Assembly: GCA_949284415.1 (NCBI GenBank)
Contig: CASDVM010000019.1
Span: 1-44,271, forward strand
DNA length: 44,271 nucleotides
From: an uncultured bacterium
GTDB taxonomy: Bacteria; Cyanobacteriota; Vampirovibrionia; Gastranaerophilales; Gastranaerophilaceae
Direction of reading: 5' to 3'
Made by a program: the position numbers and the translations under genes. Below, in pieces: positions 7,691 to 16,228 of this stretch (within the stretch, counting starts at the first letter, position 1; the number at the start of each line of letters is the position of its first letter). The notes beneath the pieces were generated by a model. That model saw only the letters and a list, made by a program, of their open reading frames with translations, had not been told where the DNA came from and searched no databases.

Positions 7691-8096
7691 TCGGAATTCT
7701 TTTTAGTAATTCCTCGTGTGTAGAAGGTTAGTGTGTAGTAGGTAGTGTAAATAGTTAGTGTGTATATGTCTCGTGTTTATTTAATTCCTCATATTTAGCA
7801 TTTATTGCTTACATATTAATAAAGTATTTTTGAAGTATATAATTGCTATATCCTATTTATTTCTTTACATTTGTTTACAAAGTTCTGTAAAGCAGAATTC
7901 AAAAGCTTTTTCAAAAATCAATTTTTAAAATTTAATGAAAAAACTTATAATTTTTTAGCTTAATCTTTCCCGTACCTCCCTTTGTAATTATCATATTCCC
8001 TTTTTTTGACAAAAATAACACTATTTTTAGAAAAACACTCAATAATGTAAAATAACTCTCTCCGTGCTTCTTTACTTAATCTTTATATAAAAACTA

Positions 8097-8125
8097 TTGA
8101 CCTTTTTTAAAAAACGTATTCTAAT
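8097..8125 (+). promoter_or_regulatory. Probable glnA promoter
   Basis: TTGACC (8097-8102), a 17-base spacer and TCTAAT (8120-8125) lie about 38 bases upstream of the glnA ATG. This predicts a leader of only some 30 bases, too short for a glutamine riboswitch. I see no clear GTA-N8-TAC (NtcA) site. Confidence 0.55.
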
Positions 8126-8162
8126 AAAAAAGTAATTTTATAAAAGAAGGAAAGAGGTCTGA

Positions 8163-9527
8163 ATGAAAGAATTTATGCACACAAGATTGGACAACAGAGA
8201 GTTTACGGAAGAAGATATTAAGGGATTTATTAAAGATTACAATATTAAATTCATTAAGTTACAATTCGTTGACATCAACGGACAGGTAAAAAATATGACC
8301 ATTCCTTCACAGCACATTGAAAAAGCATTAAACAACGAAATTATGCTTGACGGTTCATCTATTAAAGGGTTCAGAAGCATTGAAACATCCGATATGTTCT
8401 TCCACCCTGATAAAAACTCGTTCCAGATTTTGCCATGGCGAGGCGCTGACGGGGTAAATTCCGCAAGATTAATCTGCGATATATATAATGCTGATGGAAC
8501 ACCGTTTGAAGGATGTCCGAGATGCAATTTAAAAAGAGTTATGAAAGAAGCCGAAAAAATGGGATTTTCGATGAATGTAGGTCCTGAGGCGGAATTTTTC
8601 CTGTTTTCAAAAGACAAAGACGGCAATGTTACAACATTCACGCAGGATAGCGCAGGCTATTACGATGTCGGACCTGAAGATCTAGGCGAAGATGTCAGAT
8701 CTGATATTGTTTTAACGCTGCAGGAAATGGGATTTGATATTGAAGCGTCTCACCATGAAGTTGCAGACGGACAGCACGAAATTGATTTCAGATATGCGGA
8801 TATTTTGACTGCTGCAGACAACGTTGCAACATTCAAGGTAGCTGTTAAGGCAATTGCAGCAAAACATAACCTTCATGCAACATTTATGCCTAAACCGATT
8901 TACGGGATAAACGGTTCAGGGATGCATTGTAATGTTTCGCTTTTCAAAGACGGTAAAAATGCATTTTTCGATGAAAAAGCTGAATACCAGCTGTCTGACA
9001 TTGCGAAATATTCAATCGGCGGGATGCTGAAACATGTAAAAAGTATTACTGCAATTTTAAATCCGACCGTTAACAGTTTTAAACGTCTGGTTCCAGGATA
9101 CGAAGCTCCCGTATATCTGGCATGGTCTTTAGCTAACAGAAGTGCTCTTTTGAGAGTTCCTGCAAAACGCGGAAGTTCTACACGCGTTGAACTCCGTTCG
9201 CCGGATCCTGCATGTAATCCGTATCTTGCATTTGCGGCAATTTTGGAAGCCTGCCTTGACGGTGTAAGAAATAAAATCGATCCGCCTGCTCCCGTTGAAA
9301 GCAATATTTATAAATTAACAAGCAAAGAGCGCAAAAAACAAAGAATAGATGCGCTGCCGGGAAGTCTCGCAGAGGCTCTTGATTATTTTGACAAATCTTT
9401 GGTATCGCGTGCAGCACTCGGCGATCATATATTTAATGAATTCCTATCCGCGAAGAAAAAAGAATGGGATTCGTTCAGAACTTATGTTTCTCAATGGGAA
9501 ATTGACAGATATCTGGAAAGATACTAA
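8163..9527 (+). CDS. glnA: Glutamine synthetase type I, GSI-alpha-like
   Basis: A 454-residue enzyme making glutamine from glutamate, ammonia and ATP, the entry point of nitrogen assimilation. Clear family motifs are DGSSIKGF (residues about 60-67), NGSGMHCNVS with the ammonia/glutamate site (about 255), KRLVPGYEAPVYLAW (about 305) and RVELRSPDPACNPYLAF (about 340). The length and the tail SQWEIDRYLERY resemble the Firmicutes-type GSI-alpha, and I see no Tyr adenylylation site of the GSI-beta type. In B. subtilis the segment GFVRIEESDM carries the Arg used for glutamine feedback; here it is GFRSIETSDM, with Ser at that position if the alignment is ungapped. A GAAGGAAAGAGG region precedes the ATG. 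It is monocistronic, followed at once by a strong terminator. Confidence 0.97.
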   Translation: MKEFMHTRLDNREFTEEDIKGFIKDYNIKFIKLQFVDINGQVKNMTIPSQHIEKALNNEIMLDGSSIKGFRSIETSDMFFHPDKNSFQILPWRGADGVNSARLICDIYNADGTPFEGCPRCNLKRVMKEAEKMGFSMNVGPEAEFFLFSKDKDGNVTTFTQDSAGYYDVGPEDLGEDVRSDIVLTLQEMGFDIEASHHEVADGQHEIDFRYADILTAADNVATFKVAVKAIAAKHNLHATFMPKPIYGINGSGMHCNVSLFKDGKNAFFDEKAEYQLSDIAKYSIGGMLKHVKSITAILNPTVNSFKRLVPGYEAPVYLAWSLANRSALLRVPAKRGSSTRVELRSPDPACNPYLAFAAILEACLDGVRNKIDPPAPVESNIYKLTSKERKKQRIDALPGSLAEALDYFDKSLVSRAALGDHIFNEFLSAKKKEWDSFRTYVSQWEIDRYLERY

Positions 9528-9529
9528 AC

Positions 9530-9555
9530 AAAAAGGCTCCTTGAGGAGCCTTTTT
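9530..9555 (+). terminator. glnA rho-independent terminator
   Basis: AAAAAGGCTCC, loop TTGA, GGAGCCTTTTT: an 11-bp perfect stem with a T run, starting two bases after the glnA stop codon. Confidence 0.9.
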
Positions 9556-9635
9556 AATAATTTATTATTTCCAAAACATATTAATAGGTTTATGTGCATG
9601 ATATTGTAAAGCTGCATGACAATTTTCTACAAAAA

Positions 9636-9664
9636 TTGCATTATACGAAGATTTTTTGTATAAT
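9636..9664 (+). promoter_or_regulatory. Promoter predicting a leaderless mRNA for the mlaE-like gene
   Basis: TTGCAT (9636-9641), a 17-base spacer and a perfect TATAAT (9659-9664). The expected RNA start, seven bases after the -10 box, is position 9671, which is the A of the ATG. No Shine-Dalgarno sequence is present. Confidence 0.65.
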
Positions 9665-9670
9665 TCAAGA

Positions 9671-10480
9671 ATGAATAGTCTGCAAAAATATTACAAACAA
9701 TCAGCGACTTATAAAATTTTTACGGGGATATTTTCAGAATTTGAGAGCTTCCTTGACACACTCGGAAAGATTACACTTAACGGGATTGATGTTATAAAAT
9801 TTATAATAAAAGGCGGCGCTGATAAAAAAGAACTGTTTGAACAATGCTACAGATTCGGGATTACATCTCTGCCTATCACACTTTCGATTGTCGGCATGAC
9901 GTCAATAATTGTCGCATCGCAGGTTGCTTTAGAAATGGTAAAACAGGGCGGAGGGAATTTTGTCGGACTTTTGATGACCATACTTATCGTTAGAGAAGTA
10001 GGTGTTATAATGTCCGGTTTTGCTATTATTTCAATGATAGGTTCATCCCTTGCATCAGAAATTGCAACAATGCGTGTAACCGAACAAATTGACGCTATTG
10101 AAGTTTTGAAAGTTAATCCTATACAATACCTGTTTGTTCCGCGCATTCTTGCGGGAATTTTTATGATGCCTCCTGTTGTTATTATAGCATCTGCTGTCGG
10201 AGTTATTGCAGGAGCCGTAACTGCTAAGCTGACCTCCGGACTCAGTTTTATGGCATTCTTTGATTCTGCCTGGCTTGGAATTTATATGAAGGATTTAGGG
10301 GTTTGTCTTTTAAAATCGGTATTTTTCGGAGCCACAATAGCTTTAATAAGCTGTTCATGCGGATATTACGCAGACGGCGGAGCCAAAGGAGTCGGAGAAG
10401 CTACGACAAAAGCCGTTGTATGGTCGTTTGTCGCAATTGTAATATGGGACATGATTTTTGCTATAGCATTTTTCTTTTAA
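9671..10480 (+). CDS. MlaE/YrbE-family ABC transporter permease
   Basis: A roughly 269-residue integral membrane protein of the MlaE (DUF140) family, the permease of MCE-type phospholipid transporters that move lipids between the inner and outer membranes. Visible marks are a short amphipathic N-terminus, several hydrophobic helices and the conserved central stretch MRVTEQIDAIEVLKVNP (about residue 135), followed by YLFVPRILAG, both highly typical of the family. An in-frame TTG at 9656 is less likely than ATG 9671, because it lies inside the -10 region. The ATPase gene follows after 18 bases. No MCE-domain (MlaD/TGD2-like) substrate-binding gene is visible nearby, so that subunit must be elsewhere. 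Confidence 0.88.
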   Translation: MNSLQKYYKQSATYKIFTGIFSEFESFLDTLGKITLNGIDVIKFIIKGGADKKELFEQCYRFGITSLPITLSIVGMTSIIVASQVALEMVKQGGGNFVGLLMTILIVREVGVIMSGFAIISMIGSSLASEIATMRVTEQIDAIEVLKVNPIQYLFVPRILAGIFMMPPVVIIASAVGVIAGAVTAKLTSGLSFMAFFDSAWLGIYMKDLGVCLLKSVFFGATIALISCSCGYYADGGAKGVGEATTKAVVWSFVAIVIWDMIFAIAFFF

Positions 10481-10498
10481 AGGGGTAAAATATAAAAG

Positions 10499-11224
10499 AT
10501 GAGTATTGAAGTAAAAAATTTAATAAAAACATTTGATGAAAAACATGTCATTGATAACGTTTCATTCAAAGTTGAAGACGGCGAAACTTTAGCAATTGTC
10601 GGATTTTCAGGTTCGGGTAAAAGTACTATTTTAAAACTTATCTGCGGACTTTTAACTCCTGACAGCGGAGAAATAATTACATCTGACGGCGATATTGCAA
10701 TGGTGTTTCAATACTCAGCGTTATTCGACTCTTTGAATGTAGCAGACAACATAGCTTTTGCGCTCCACGAAAGAAAAGAGCTGAGAAATAAATATACAGA
10801 AAAAGAGATAAAAGATATTGTTGCGGAAAAGCTGGAACTTGTAGGCTTAAAAGGTATAGAAAATAAATTCCCGTCAGAACTCTCAGGCGGTATGCAAAAA
10901 CGCGTAAGTTTTGCCCGTGCAATAGTTACGGAACCCAAAACAATACTTTATGATGAGCCTACGGCAGGTCTGGATCCTATATCGTCAACACTTATTGAAG
11001 ATTATATTGTAAGACTAAAAGATGAAACTCACGCGGCATCCGTTGTTGTTACGCACCAGATGTCTACAATTAAAAGAACAGCAAACCGTGTAATAATGCT
11101 TTATGACGGGAAAATAGTTTATGAAGGAACTCCTGATGATATGCTTATGCAGACAAACGAATATACAAAACAATTTGTAACAGCATCACTGGAAGGTCCT
11201 ATGCACATGATATCGGAAAATTGA
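10499..11224 (+). CDS. ABC transporter ATP-binding protein, MlaF-like
   Basis: A 241-residue ABC ATPase that should energise the MlaE-like permease encoded just upstream. It shows Walker A GFSGSGKST (about residues 35-43), the signature LSGGMQKRVSFARA (about 130), Walker B ILYDEPTAGLDP (about 155) and the switch His in VVTHQ (about 190). The 'GGMQKR' form of the signature and the single-domain size are typical of MlaF/TGD3 importer-type ATPases. It lies in an operon between the permease and an aminotransferase gene (10 bases downstream). Confidence 0.9.
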   Translation: MSIEVKNLIKTFDEKHVIDNVSFKVEDGETLAIVGFSGSGKSTILKLICGLLTPDSGEIITSDGDIAMVFQYSALFDSLNVADNIAFALHERKELRNKYTEKEIKDIVAEKLELVGLKGIENKFPSELSGGMQKRVSFARAIVTEPKTILYDEPTAGLDPISSTLIEDYIVRLKDETHAASVVVTHQMSTIKRTANRVIMLYDGKIVYEGTPDDMLMQTNEYTKQFVTASLEGPMHMISEN

Positions 11225-11234
11225 GGTAAGAAAT

Positions 11235-12485
11235 ATGAATATTGAAAAATTGTTTAATAAAGAAGTTATGTCGCTTGATACTTATATTATGTTCAGATTA
11301 AAAGAACAAACAGCAAAACTGAAAGATGAATTGACCTCAAGAAACAGAGCGCCGATATCACTTTCCATGGGGGCGCCTACCGCTAATCCGCCCAAAGCTT
11401 TAATTGACAGACTGAAAGAGATTTTAGATGAAGACGGCATTCACATGTATTCGACCCCGAAAGGAGAATCATATTTCAGGCAGGCAATTGCAAAACGAAT
11501 GAAAAACCGCTTCGGCGTAGAAATGGATCCTGAAACAGAAATTTTTTCACTTGTCGGTTCCAAAGAAGGTATCGCAAATCTGGTAAGATTTATTACAACA
11601 CCAAAACACGAAGAACTTGAAAAAGACGTAATTATGGTGCCTGACCCTTGTTATGCATCATATCTGCAATTTATTCAATGTTCCGGAGCAAAGGCTTATC
11701 CTATGCCTTTAACGCATGAAAACAATTTTCAGCCTGATGTTGAACAAATTTATCTTCAAGCAATAAAAGACGGTTACAAACCGGAAAATATTAAGGCTTT
11801 ATTCATTAACTATCCTAACAATCCTCTTGGCTACTCTGCAAGCCGAGAATATGTACAATCAGTAATTAATTTCTGCAAAAAATATGATATTCTGCTGGTT
11901 TCAGATGCCGCATACTGCGATATGTATTTTAGAAAAGAGGAAAAACCTTTCAGTATATTTGAGCTTGACGGTGCAAAAGATATCGGAATTGAATTTTACA
12001 GTTTTTCAAAACCTTATGCTGTAACAGGCTGGCGCTTAGGCTGGGTTTGCGGGAATAAAGAAGTTGTCGGACGTTTCGGCAAAGGTAAATCTACAATTGA
12101 TAACGGAATATTCAAAGCCCTGCAGAAAGCCTGCGCGGAAATTCTTAACTCTGAAGAAGGCGACAAATATATTGAAGAAAGAAATAAAGGCTATGCAAGA
12201 AAACAAGAAATAATGGTAAAAGGATTTAAGGAACTGGGCTGGCCTATAGATGAAAAAGATGTTCCGCATACAACATTTTATCTCTGGCTTCCTATTCCGA
12301 AACGTTACGATTCTGCTTTTAAATTCTGTGAAGATGTCTTGAAAAAATCAGGCGTTGTACTGGTACCGGGAAACGCTTTTGGAGAACACGGCGAAGGATT
12401 TTTCAGACTCTCTTATGTCTGTTCTGATGAACAGCTGCAGGAAGTAATTGACAGATTTAAAGCTGACGGATTTACTTTTAATTAA
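11235..12485 (+). CDS. PLP-dependent class I/II aminotransferase, possible LL-diaminopimelate aminotransferase
   Basis: A 416-residue fold-type I aminotransferase. The PLP lysine lies in SFSKPYAVTGWRLGW (Lys about residue 260), with the aspartate that contacts the pyridine nitrogen in LLVSDAAYCDMYF and the substrate Arg in GFFRLSYVC near the end. The segment LFINYPNNPLGY is the usual NPxG-type loop. Its overall style (long N-terminus, SMGAPTANPP, YSTPKGE) recalls DapL-type LL-DAP aminotransferases used for lysine and peptidoglycan synthesis in cyanobacteria, and lysA is present at 27882, but an aspartate or alanine aminotransferase cannot be excluded. It is the last gene of the mlaEF transcript, with a strong terminator after it. 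Confidence 0.8.
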   Translation: MNIEKLFNKEVMSLDTYIMFRLKEQTAKLKDELTSRNRAPISLSMGAPTANPPKALIDRLKEILDEDGIHMYSTPKGESYFRQAIAKRMKNRFGVEMDPETEIFSLVGSKEGIANLVRFITTPKHEELEKDVIMVPDPCYASYLQFIQCSGAKAYPMPLTHENNFQPDVEQIYLQAIKDGYKPENIKALFINYPNNPLGYSASREYVQSVINFCKKYDILLVSDAAYCDMYFRKEEKPFSIFELDGAKDIGIEFYSFSKPYAVTGWRLGWVCGNKEVVGRFGKGKSTIDNGIFKALQKACAEILNSEEGDKYIEERNKGYARKQEIMVKGFKELGWPIDEKDVPHTTFYLWLPIPKRYDSAFKFCEDVLKKSGVVLVPGNAFGEHGEGFFRLSYVCSDEQLQEVIDRFKADGFTFN

Positions 12486-12486
12486 T

Positions 12487-12516
12487 AAAAAAGAGCCTTA
12501 AAAAAGGCTCTTTTTT
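12487..12516. terminator. Bidirectional terminator between convergent genes
   Basis: AAAAAAGAGCCTT, a short A loop, AAGGCTCTTTTTT: a 13-bp stem with A and T flanks that can work for the aminotransferase operon (plus) and the DUF512 gene (minus). Confidence 0.9.
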
Positions 12517-12531
12517 ATTAAATTATTTTAT

Positions 12532-13803
12532 TCAACTGCAAAAATTTCTGATATAATCAACAACTTCGTTCATGGAATAAATATCTTTAACGACAAGAAA
12601 ATTTTTGCCTGTTTTCTCTTTTACATAATCCAGAGTTTTTCCATCCAAAAAGGCTTCGGAGTATGGTTTTAACATTACTGACGGAATTATAATAAGGTCA
12701 GTATCAAGATTTTTCACGGTTCTAATCAGATCATCCGTTGTAATAAGCCCCGAAACCGTTATATTCTGTCCCCAGTATTGTGATTTTACAGGGTTTACGG
12801 TTGCCGTAAGATTTTTTATTTTGTTTAATTTATCCGCAATTTTTTCGATAGCATAAACTGCAGCATAACCTGTTGCAAAAGATATTCTGAACGGCTTTGA
12901 AATTTTTTGGGGAAGTGTAAGTTTTTTAAAATTTTCAAGCAGTAAGCGTAAAGAGCCAACGCCGTCTTCAAGCTGGCTGAAATTCCCGTAATATTTAGCG
13001 GGCGGAATATCTTTTTCGGCAAGAAGAAAAAATTCATCAGAACAGCAAACCCGTTTATATTTTGAAGCAATTGCAAGTGTTTGCTCCGCGCATTTTTTAT
13101 CAACCCGAACAAGCCCTTCTTTTCTAAACCGAGTAACGCCGACAGGTACAATCGCTGTTGAAAGAACCGTATTTTTAAGCATAGCAAGATCAGACAATGT
13201 TCTTTCAAGTTCAACCCCGTCATTATACCCGGGACAAAGCACAATTTGCGCATGGAAAGGAATTTTATTTTTTCTGAACCACTTAAGATTTTCCAAAGCT
13301 TTACCGGCATTTGGATTTTTTAGCATTTTAACACGCAAATCAGGATTTGTCGTATGCACCGAAACATAAAAAGGTCCAAGATGCATACGTTTTATACGTT
13401 CTTTATCAGCATCAGTAAGATTGGTCAGAGTAATGTAAGTTCCCTGCAGATAAGACAGTCTGTAATCATCATCTTTTACGTAAAGAGTCTCTCTCAGACC
13501 TTTTGGCTGCTGATCTACAAAACAAAATATACAGTGATTTAAACATGGTTTTACCCTGTCAAAAACCGCGCTTTCAAAAACAATACCTAAATCATCATCA
13601 TAATCTTTTTCAAGTTCAATAATTTCTGTATCGCCGTCTGTCTTTTTCACTTCAAGAGTCAGAAAATCAGATTTACACAAAAAATTATAGTCAATCATAT
13701 CAAGCATTTTAGTATTATCAATTGATACAATTTCATCACCCGCAGAAATACCGAGCTCTTCTGCAATAGAATCTTTTATAACTGAACTAACTATTGCGGG
13801 CAT
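12532..13803 (-). CDS. PDZ / radical-SAM-like / DUF512 protein (cyanobacterial-type FeS oxidoreductase)
   Basis: A roughly 423-residue protein with an N-terminal PDZ-like domain (SIAEELGISAGDEIVSIDN, residues about 10-28), then a cysteine cluster CLNHCIFCFVDQ (about residue 85) that would bind a 4Fe-4S cluster, a TIM-barrel-like region with YLQGTYITLTNL and GPFYVSVHTTNP, and a C-terminal DUF512 domain with ATGYAAVY. This architecture is the family annotated as a putative FeS oxidoreductase common in cyanobacteria and also found in Clostridia. Its reaction is not known to me. The ATG at 13803 has a strong GGAGAAGGA site; a longer in-frame start at 13827 would overlap the upstream regulator more. 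It overlaps that regulator gene by 17 bases, so the two are cotranscribed. Confidence 0.85.
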   Translation of the reverse strand: MPAIVSSVIKDSIAEELGISAGDEIVSIDNTKMLDMIDYNFLCKSDFLTLEVKKTDGDTEIIELEKDYDDDLGIVFESAVFDRVKPCLNHCIFCFVDQQPKGLRETLYVKDDDYRLSYLQGTYITLTNLTDADKERIKRMHLGPFYVSVHTTNPDLRVKMLKNPNAGKALENLKWFRKNKIPFHAQIVLCPGYNDGVELERTLSDLAMLKNTVLSTAIVPVGVTRFRKEGLVRVDKKCAEQTLAIASKYKRVCCSDEFFLLAEKDIPPAKYYGNFSQLEDGVGSLRLLLENFKKLTLPQKISKPFRISFATGYAAVYAIEKIADKLNKIKNLTATVNPVKSQYWGQNITVSGLITTDDLIRTVKNLDTDLIIIPSVMLKPYSEAFLDGKTLDYVKEKTGKNFLVVKDIYSMNEVVDYIRNFCS

Positions 13804-14311
13804 TGTCCTTCTCCAATCCTTCAACAAGAGTAATCAGATTTGAATATTCGCAAAGTGCATTATCAAGAACTATTTTTTGATAAAAATTAATTTTGTTATA
13901 TTCATCATTCAAAATATTTTCAGAAAACATCTTAAACTGCATTGCGCGTGATTTTACGGAGAAAAACAATCTTTTTTTCTCATCAAAATCAAGGCAGTCT
14001 GCGCAGCACAATTTTACCCTTGCATTAGACAAAAATTGAAGCGGATTATCGCTTAGATCTTCCAATAATAATCGTTTTAATTCATGAATACCATTCTTGG
14101 AGATTTCATAATAAACAGATAACTTTCCGCCATCCGACATAAGTTTTCTTGAAGAAATACATTCCTTTTCTTCCAGTCGTCTCAAAGCAGGTTTCAAAGC
14201 TCCGAAACTCGGATTGGTAAAAGGCGCAAAAATATCTAATATACGCTTTTGAATTGCATACATTGTAAAATCGCGCTTTAATAAAACATACAAAATTAAA
14301 AGTTCTGTCAT
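13787..14311 (-). CDS. PadR-like winged-helix transcriptional regulator
   Basis: A roughly 174-residue protein starting MTELLILYVLLKRDFTMYAIQ, followed by SFGALKPALRRLEEKECI and a YYEISKNGIHELKRLL wing: the usual winged helix-turn-helix of the PadR family. The C-terminal half (about 95-174) is helical with FFSVKSRAMQFKMF, as in PadR proteins with a dimerising helical tail. The ligand is unknown. I chose ATG 14311 because the region upstream to 14329 is promoter sequence and the PadR N-terminus begins there. No Shine-Dalgarno is present and TATATT lies six bases before the ATG, predicting a leaderless mRNA. It shares a transcript with the DUF512 gene. Confidence 0.75.
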   Translation of the reverse strand: MTELLILYVLLKRDFTMYAIQKRILDIFAPFTNPSFGALKPALRRLEEKECISSRKLMSDGGKLSVYYEISKNGIHELKRLLLEDLSDNPLQFLSNARVKLCCADCLDFDEKKRLFFSVKSRAMQFKMFSENILNDEYNKINFYQKIVLDNALCEYSNLITLVEGLEKDNARNS

Positions 14312-14317
14312 AGAAAT

Positions 14318-14323
14318 AATATA
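14318..14323 (-). promoter_or_regulatory. -10 box of the PadR-like gene, leaderless geometry
   Basis: TATATT on the minus strand ends seven bases before the A of the ATG at 14311, which puts the expected RNA start on the start codon. The -35 region is weak and falls in the upstream terminator. Confidence 0.45.
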
Positions 14324-14327
14324 ACAC

Positions 14328-14358
14328 AAAAAACGTCTGAAAATTCAGACGTTTTTTT
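14328..14358. terminator. Bidirectional rho-independent terminator
   Basis: AACGTCTGA (14332-14340), loop AAAT, TCAGACGTT (14345-14353), with A and T runs on both sides. It ends the minus-strand gene at 14405. Confidence 0.88.
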
Positions 14359-14404
14359 ATATATAAAATCTGGCAAATTTAATATATTTGTCTTATACGC
14401 TTAT

Positions 14405-14776
14405 TTATGAAAGTGCCATTAAAGCTTTCACAGAACGCGCATTGTCTCTAACTTCTTCATCGGAATGCTGATCTACGGTATCTTCCAATATTTTCATAGC
14501 TTCAGATTTATCATCAAGGGACAATAATTCGTTAATAGTGCTCATTGCAACAACAGTTGACATGTCGTTAATACCTTTTCCTTTATTGGTAATAACAACT
14601 TTTAAAGAGTCATGCATATTTTTCTTAACAAGAGCACGAGCAGTCATTTCTCTGATTGCATCTACTTTAGAATTTGTACCTACATCTTCTAAAATAGAAA
14701 TTGTTTCAGGATTCGGATTTACTCCTAAACCTTCAATAATATTTGTTACATCTTTAACTATTTTTTTATCTGTCAT
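14405..14776 (-). CDS. Small helical-repeat (HEAT-like) protein of unknown function
   Basis: A 123-residue soluble protein without signal peptide. It contains evenly spaced amphipathic helices such as DAIREMTARALVKKN, MSTVVAMSTINELLSL and EVRDNARSVKALMAL, a pattern like short HEAT or armadillo repeats that often act as protein-binding scaffolds. A strong GGGAGGAAAG site precedes the ATG. It lies 18 bases downstream of another lineage-specific gene (14795-15313), probably in one transcript ended by the hairpin at 14328-14358. I do not recognise a family. Confidence 0.55.
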   Translation of the reverse strand: MTDKKIVKDVTNIIEGLGVNPNPETISILEDVGTNSKVDAIREMTARALVKKNMHDSLKVVITNKGKGINDMSTVVAMSTINELLSLDDKSEAMKILEDTVDQHSDEEVRDNARSVKALMALS

Positions 14777-14794
14777 CTTAATCTTTCCTCCCTA

Positions 14795-15313
14795 CTAAAC
14801 CTCTGCAGCTTCCCAGAGAGCAATTTTATCAGTTGCAAGCTGTCTTGCTGCAGCCATGTCATCCATTTTAGCCACAGATTTTACGGAAACTCCGGAAGAA
14901 ATCAGATCCGTTACGGATGTCCCCAGTGTTTCTTTAACCGAATTAAACATAGAAATTGCTTTGTCTTTAGCCGGAGAGAAAGAAATTTCAATATTGTTCA
15001 ATTTGTTCCAGCTGTTGACCACATTGTCTTTAATTTTGTTGCCAAACTCAACAACAGAATTAATCATGTTCTGGAATTTTTCACCGATACCTGAAATAGA
15101 ACCAACCAAAGCGCTGGCTTTCAATTTTCCGGTAAAGTTAATTTTGCTGTCATTTTTGTTAGAAGATTCAAATACATCCGCAGTCAGCACATTACCTTTA
15201 AAAGAAGAAGCTGAAAAAGGATTTGTTGAATTTGAATTTCTCTGGGTAGATGTTTCGTGTTTGCTTGTGTTGAATAAGCGTTCACGAATTGATGGGATTG
15301 ATAAATTTGCCAT
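14795..15313 (-). CDS. Lineage-specific protein with two F-x-G motifs
   Basis: A 172-residue protein with a Ser/Thr/Asn-rich N-terminus that carries two copies of a short motif, SSFKGN (about residue 37) and INFTGK (about residue 58). The motif also occurs in the N-termini of the proteins starting at 7249, 23281 and 24771. The remainder is helical with SGIGEKFQNMINSVVEFG and SWNKLNNIEISF. No transmembrane segment or classical signal peptide is visible. An AAAGGA site precedes the ATG. It is the first gene of a two-gene unit with the HEAT-like gene at 14405. Function is unknown. Confidence 0.55.
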   Translation of the reverse strand: MANLSIPSIRERLFNTSKHETSTQRNSNSTNPFSASSFKGNVLTADVFESSNKNDSKINFTGKLKASALVGSISGIGEKFQNMINSVVEFGNKIKDNVVNSWNKLNNIEISFSPAKDKAISMFNSVKETLGTSVTDLISSGVSVKSVAKMDDMAAARQLATDKIALWEAAEV

Positions 15314-15451
15314 GTTAATTATCCTTTCGTATAACTTTTTTCGACTTTAATAGAATATCATTATAAAAAATATTATGGCTCAACCTTTTGGTGTATTCTT
15401 GATTGAAATTCTTATACTTTAGTTGTAAAATTTAGCAAGAGGAAATTAAAT

Positions 15452-16228
15452 ATGGGATATGAAAATTTAGATAAACTTATAGAAACGGTGCGAACTCTGC
15501 GTTCTCCGCAAGGATGCGAATGGGATAGAGCACAAACTCACAAAAGCCTGCGCCCCAACATGCTTGAAGAAGCTTATGAAGCTGTTGATGCCATGGATTC
15601 GGGCGATATGAAACATTTAAAAGAAGAACTCGGCGATGTCTTGCTTCAGGTACTTTTACATTCACAAATTGCTGATGATGAGGGAGAATTTAATCTTGAT
15701 GATGTTGCAAAAGGTTTGAATGAAAAACTAATTCACAGACATCCGCATGTATTTGGAGATGTTAAAGTAAGTTCCACACAGGATATAATCGACAACTGGG
15801 ATAAATTGAAAAAAGAAGAAAAACCGCACAGAAAATCTGCAATGGACGGAATTTCAAAATCCCAGTCAGCATTAATGAGCGCTCAAAAGATAAGCAAACG
15901 TGCGGTAAAGCAGGGATTTGAATGGCCTGATGAAAACACGTTATATGAATGTATTTATTCGGAATTTGAAGAATTTAAAGACGCTGTGAAAGAAAAGAAT
16001 ACAGAGCACATGGAAGAAGAAATGGGTGATATTCTTTTTGCGGCAGTAAATCTTGCACGCTGGAACAAAATCGATGCTGAACAGGCTCTTTTAAAAGCTA
16101 ATAAAAAATTTACGGCACGCTTCAGAAAAATGGAAGAATTAGCTGAAAAACCGTTAGAAGAATACGATTTCAGGGAATATGATATATTATGGAAGCGGGC
16201 TAAGGAATGCATATCTCATAATTATTAA
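15452..16228 (+). CDS. mazG: Nucleoside triphosphate pyrophosphohydrolase MazG
   Basis: A 258-residue all-alpha NTP pyrophosphatase of the MazG family, which hydrolyses nucleoside triphosphates, including aberrant ones, to monophosphate and pyrophosphate. Two MazG modules are visible. The first has CEWDRAQTHKSL and the metal-binding pattern LEEAYEAVDAM with KEELGDVLLQV (residues about 35-70). The second has EFEEFKDAVKE with MEEEMGDILFAAVNLARW (about 165-205). WKRAKE at the end is usual for full-length bacterial MazG. A GAGGAAATTAAAT stretch precedes the ATG. It is transcribed away from the neighbouring minus-strand gene and appears to stand alone or with the small gene at 16315. Confidence 0.95.
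   Translation: MGYENLDKLIETVRTLRSPQGCEWDRAQTHKSLRPNMLEEAYEAVDAMDSGDMKHLKEELGDVLLQVLLHSQIADDEGEFNLDDVAKGLNEKLIHRHPHVFGDVKVSSTQDIIDNWDKLKKEEKPHRKSAMDGISKSQSALMSAQKISKRAVKQGFEWPDENTLYECIYSEFEEFKDAVKEKNTEHMEEEMGDILFAAVNLARWNKIDAEQALLKANKKFTARFRKMEELAEKPLEEYDFREYDILWKRAKECISHNY

Noticed and set aside
8030-8162. Possible glutamine riboswitch before glnA
   Set aside because: The best promoter leaves a leader of about 30 bases, and the AT-rich sequence shows no conserved glnA-motif core.
7250-8162. Insertion sequence or CRISPR array in the gene-free stretch
   Set aside because: No transposase-like frame, no terminal inverted repeats with target duplications, and no regularly spaced direct repeats were seen.
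12825-13310. A 161-codon minus-strand frame overlapping the DUF512 gene
   Set aside because: It is out of frame with the recognisable DUF512 domains and carries no family motif of its own.
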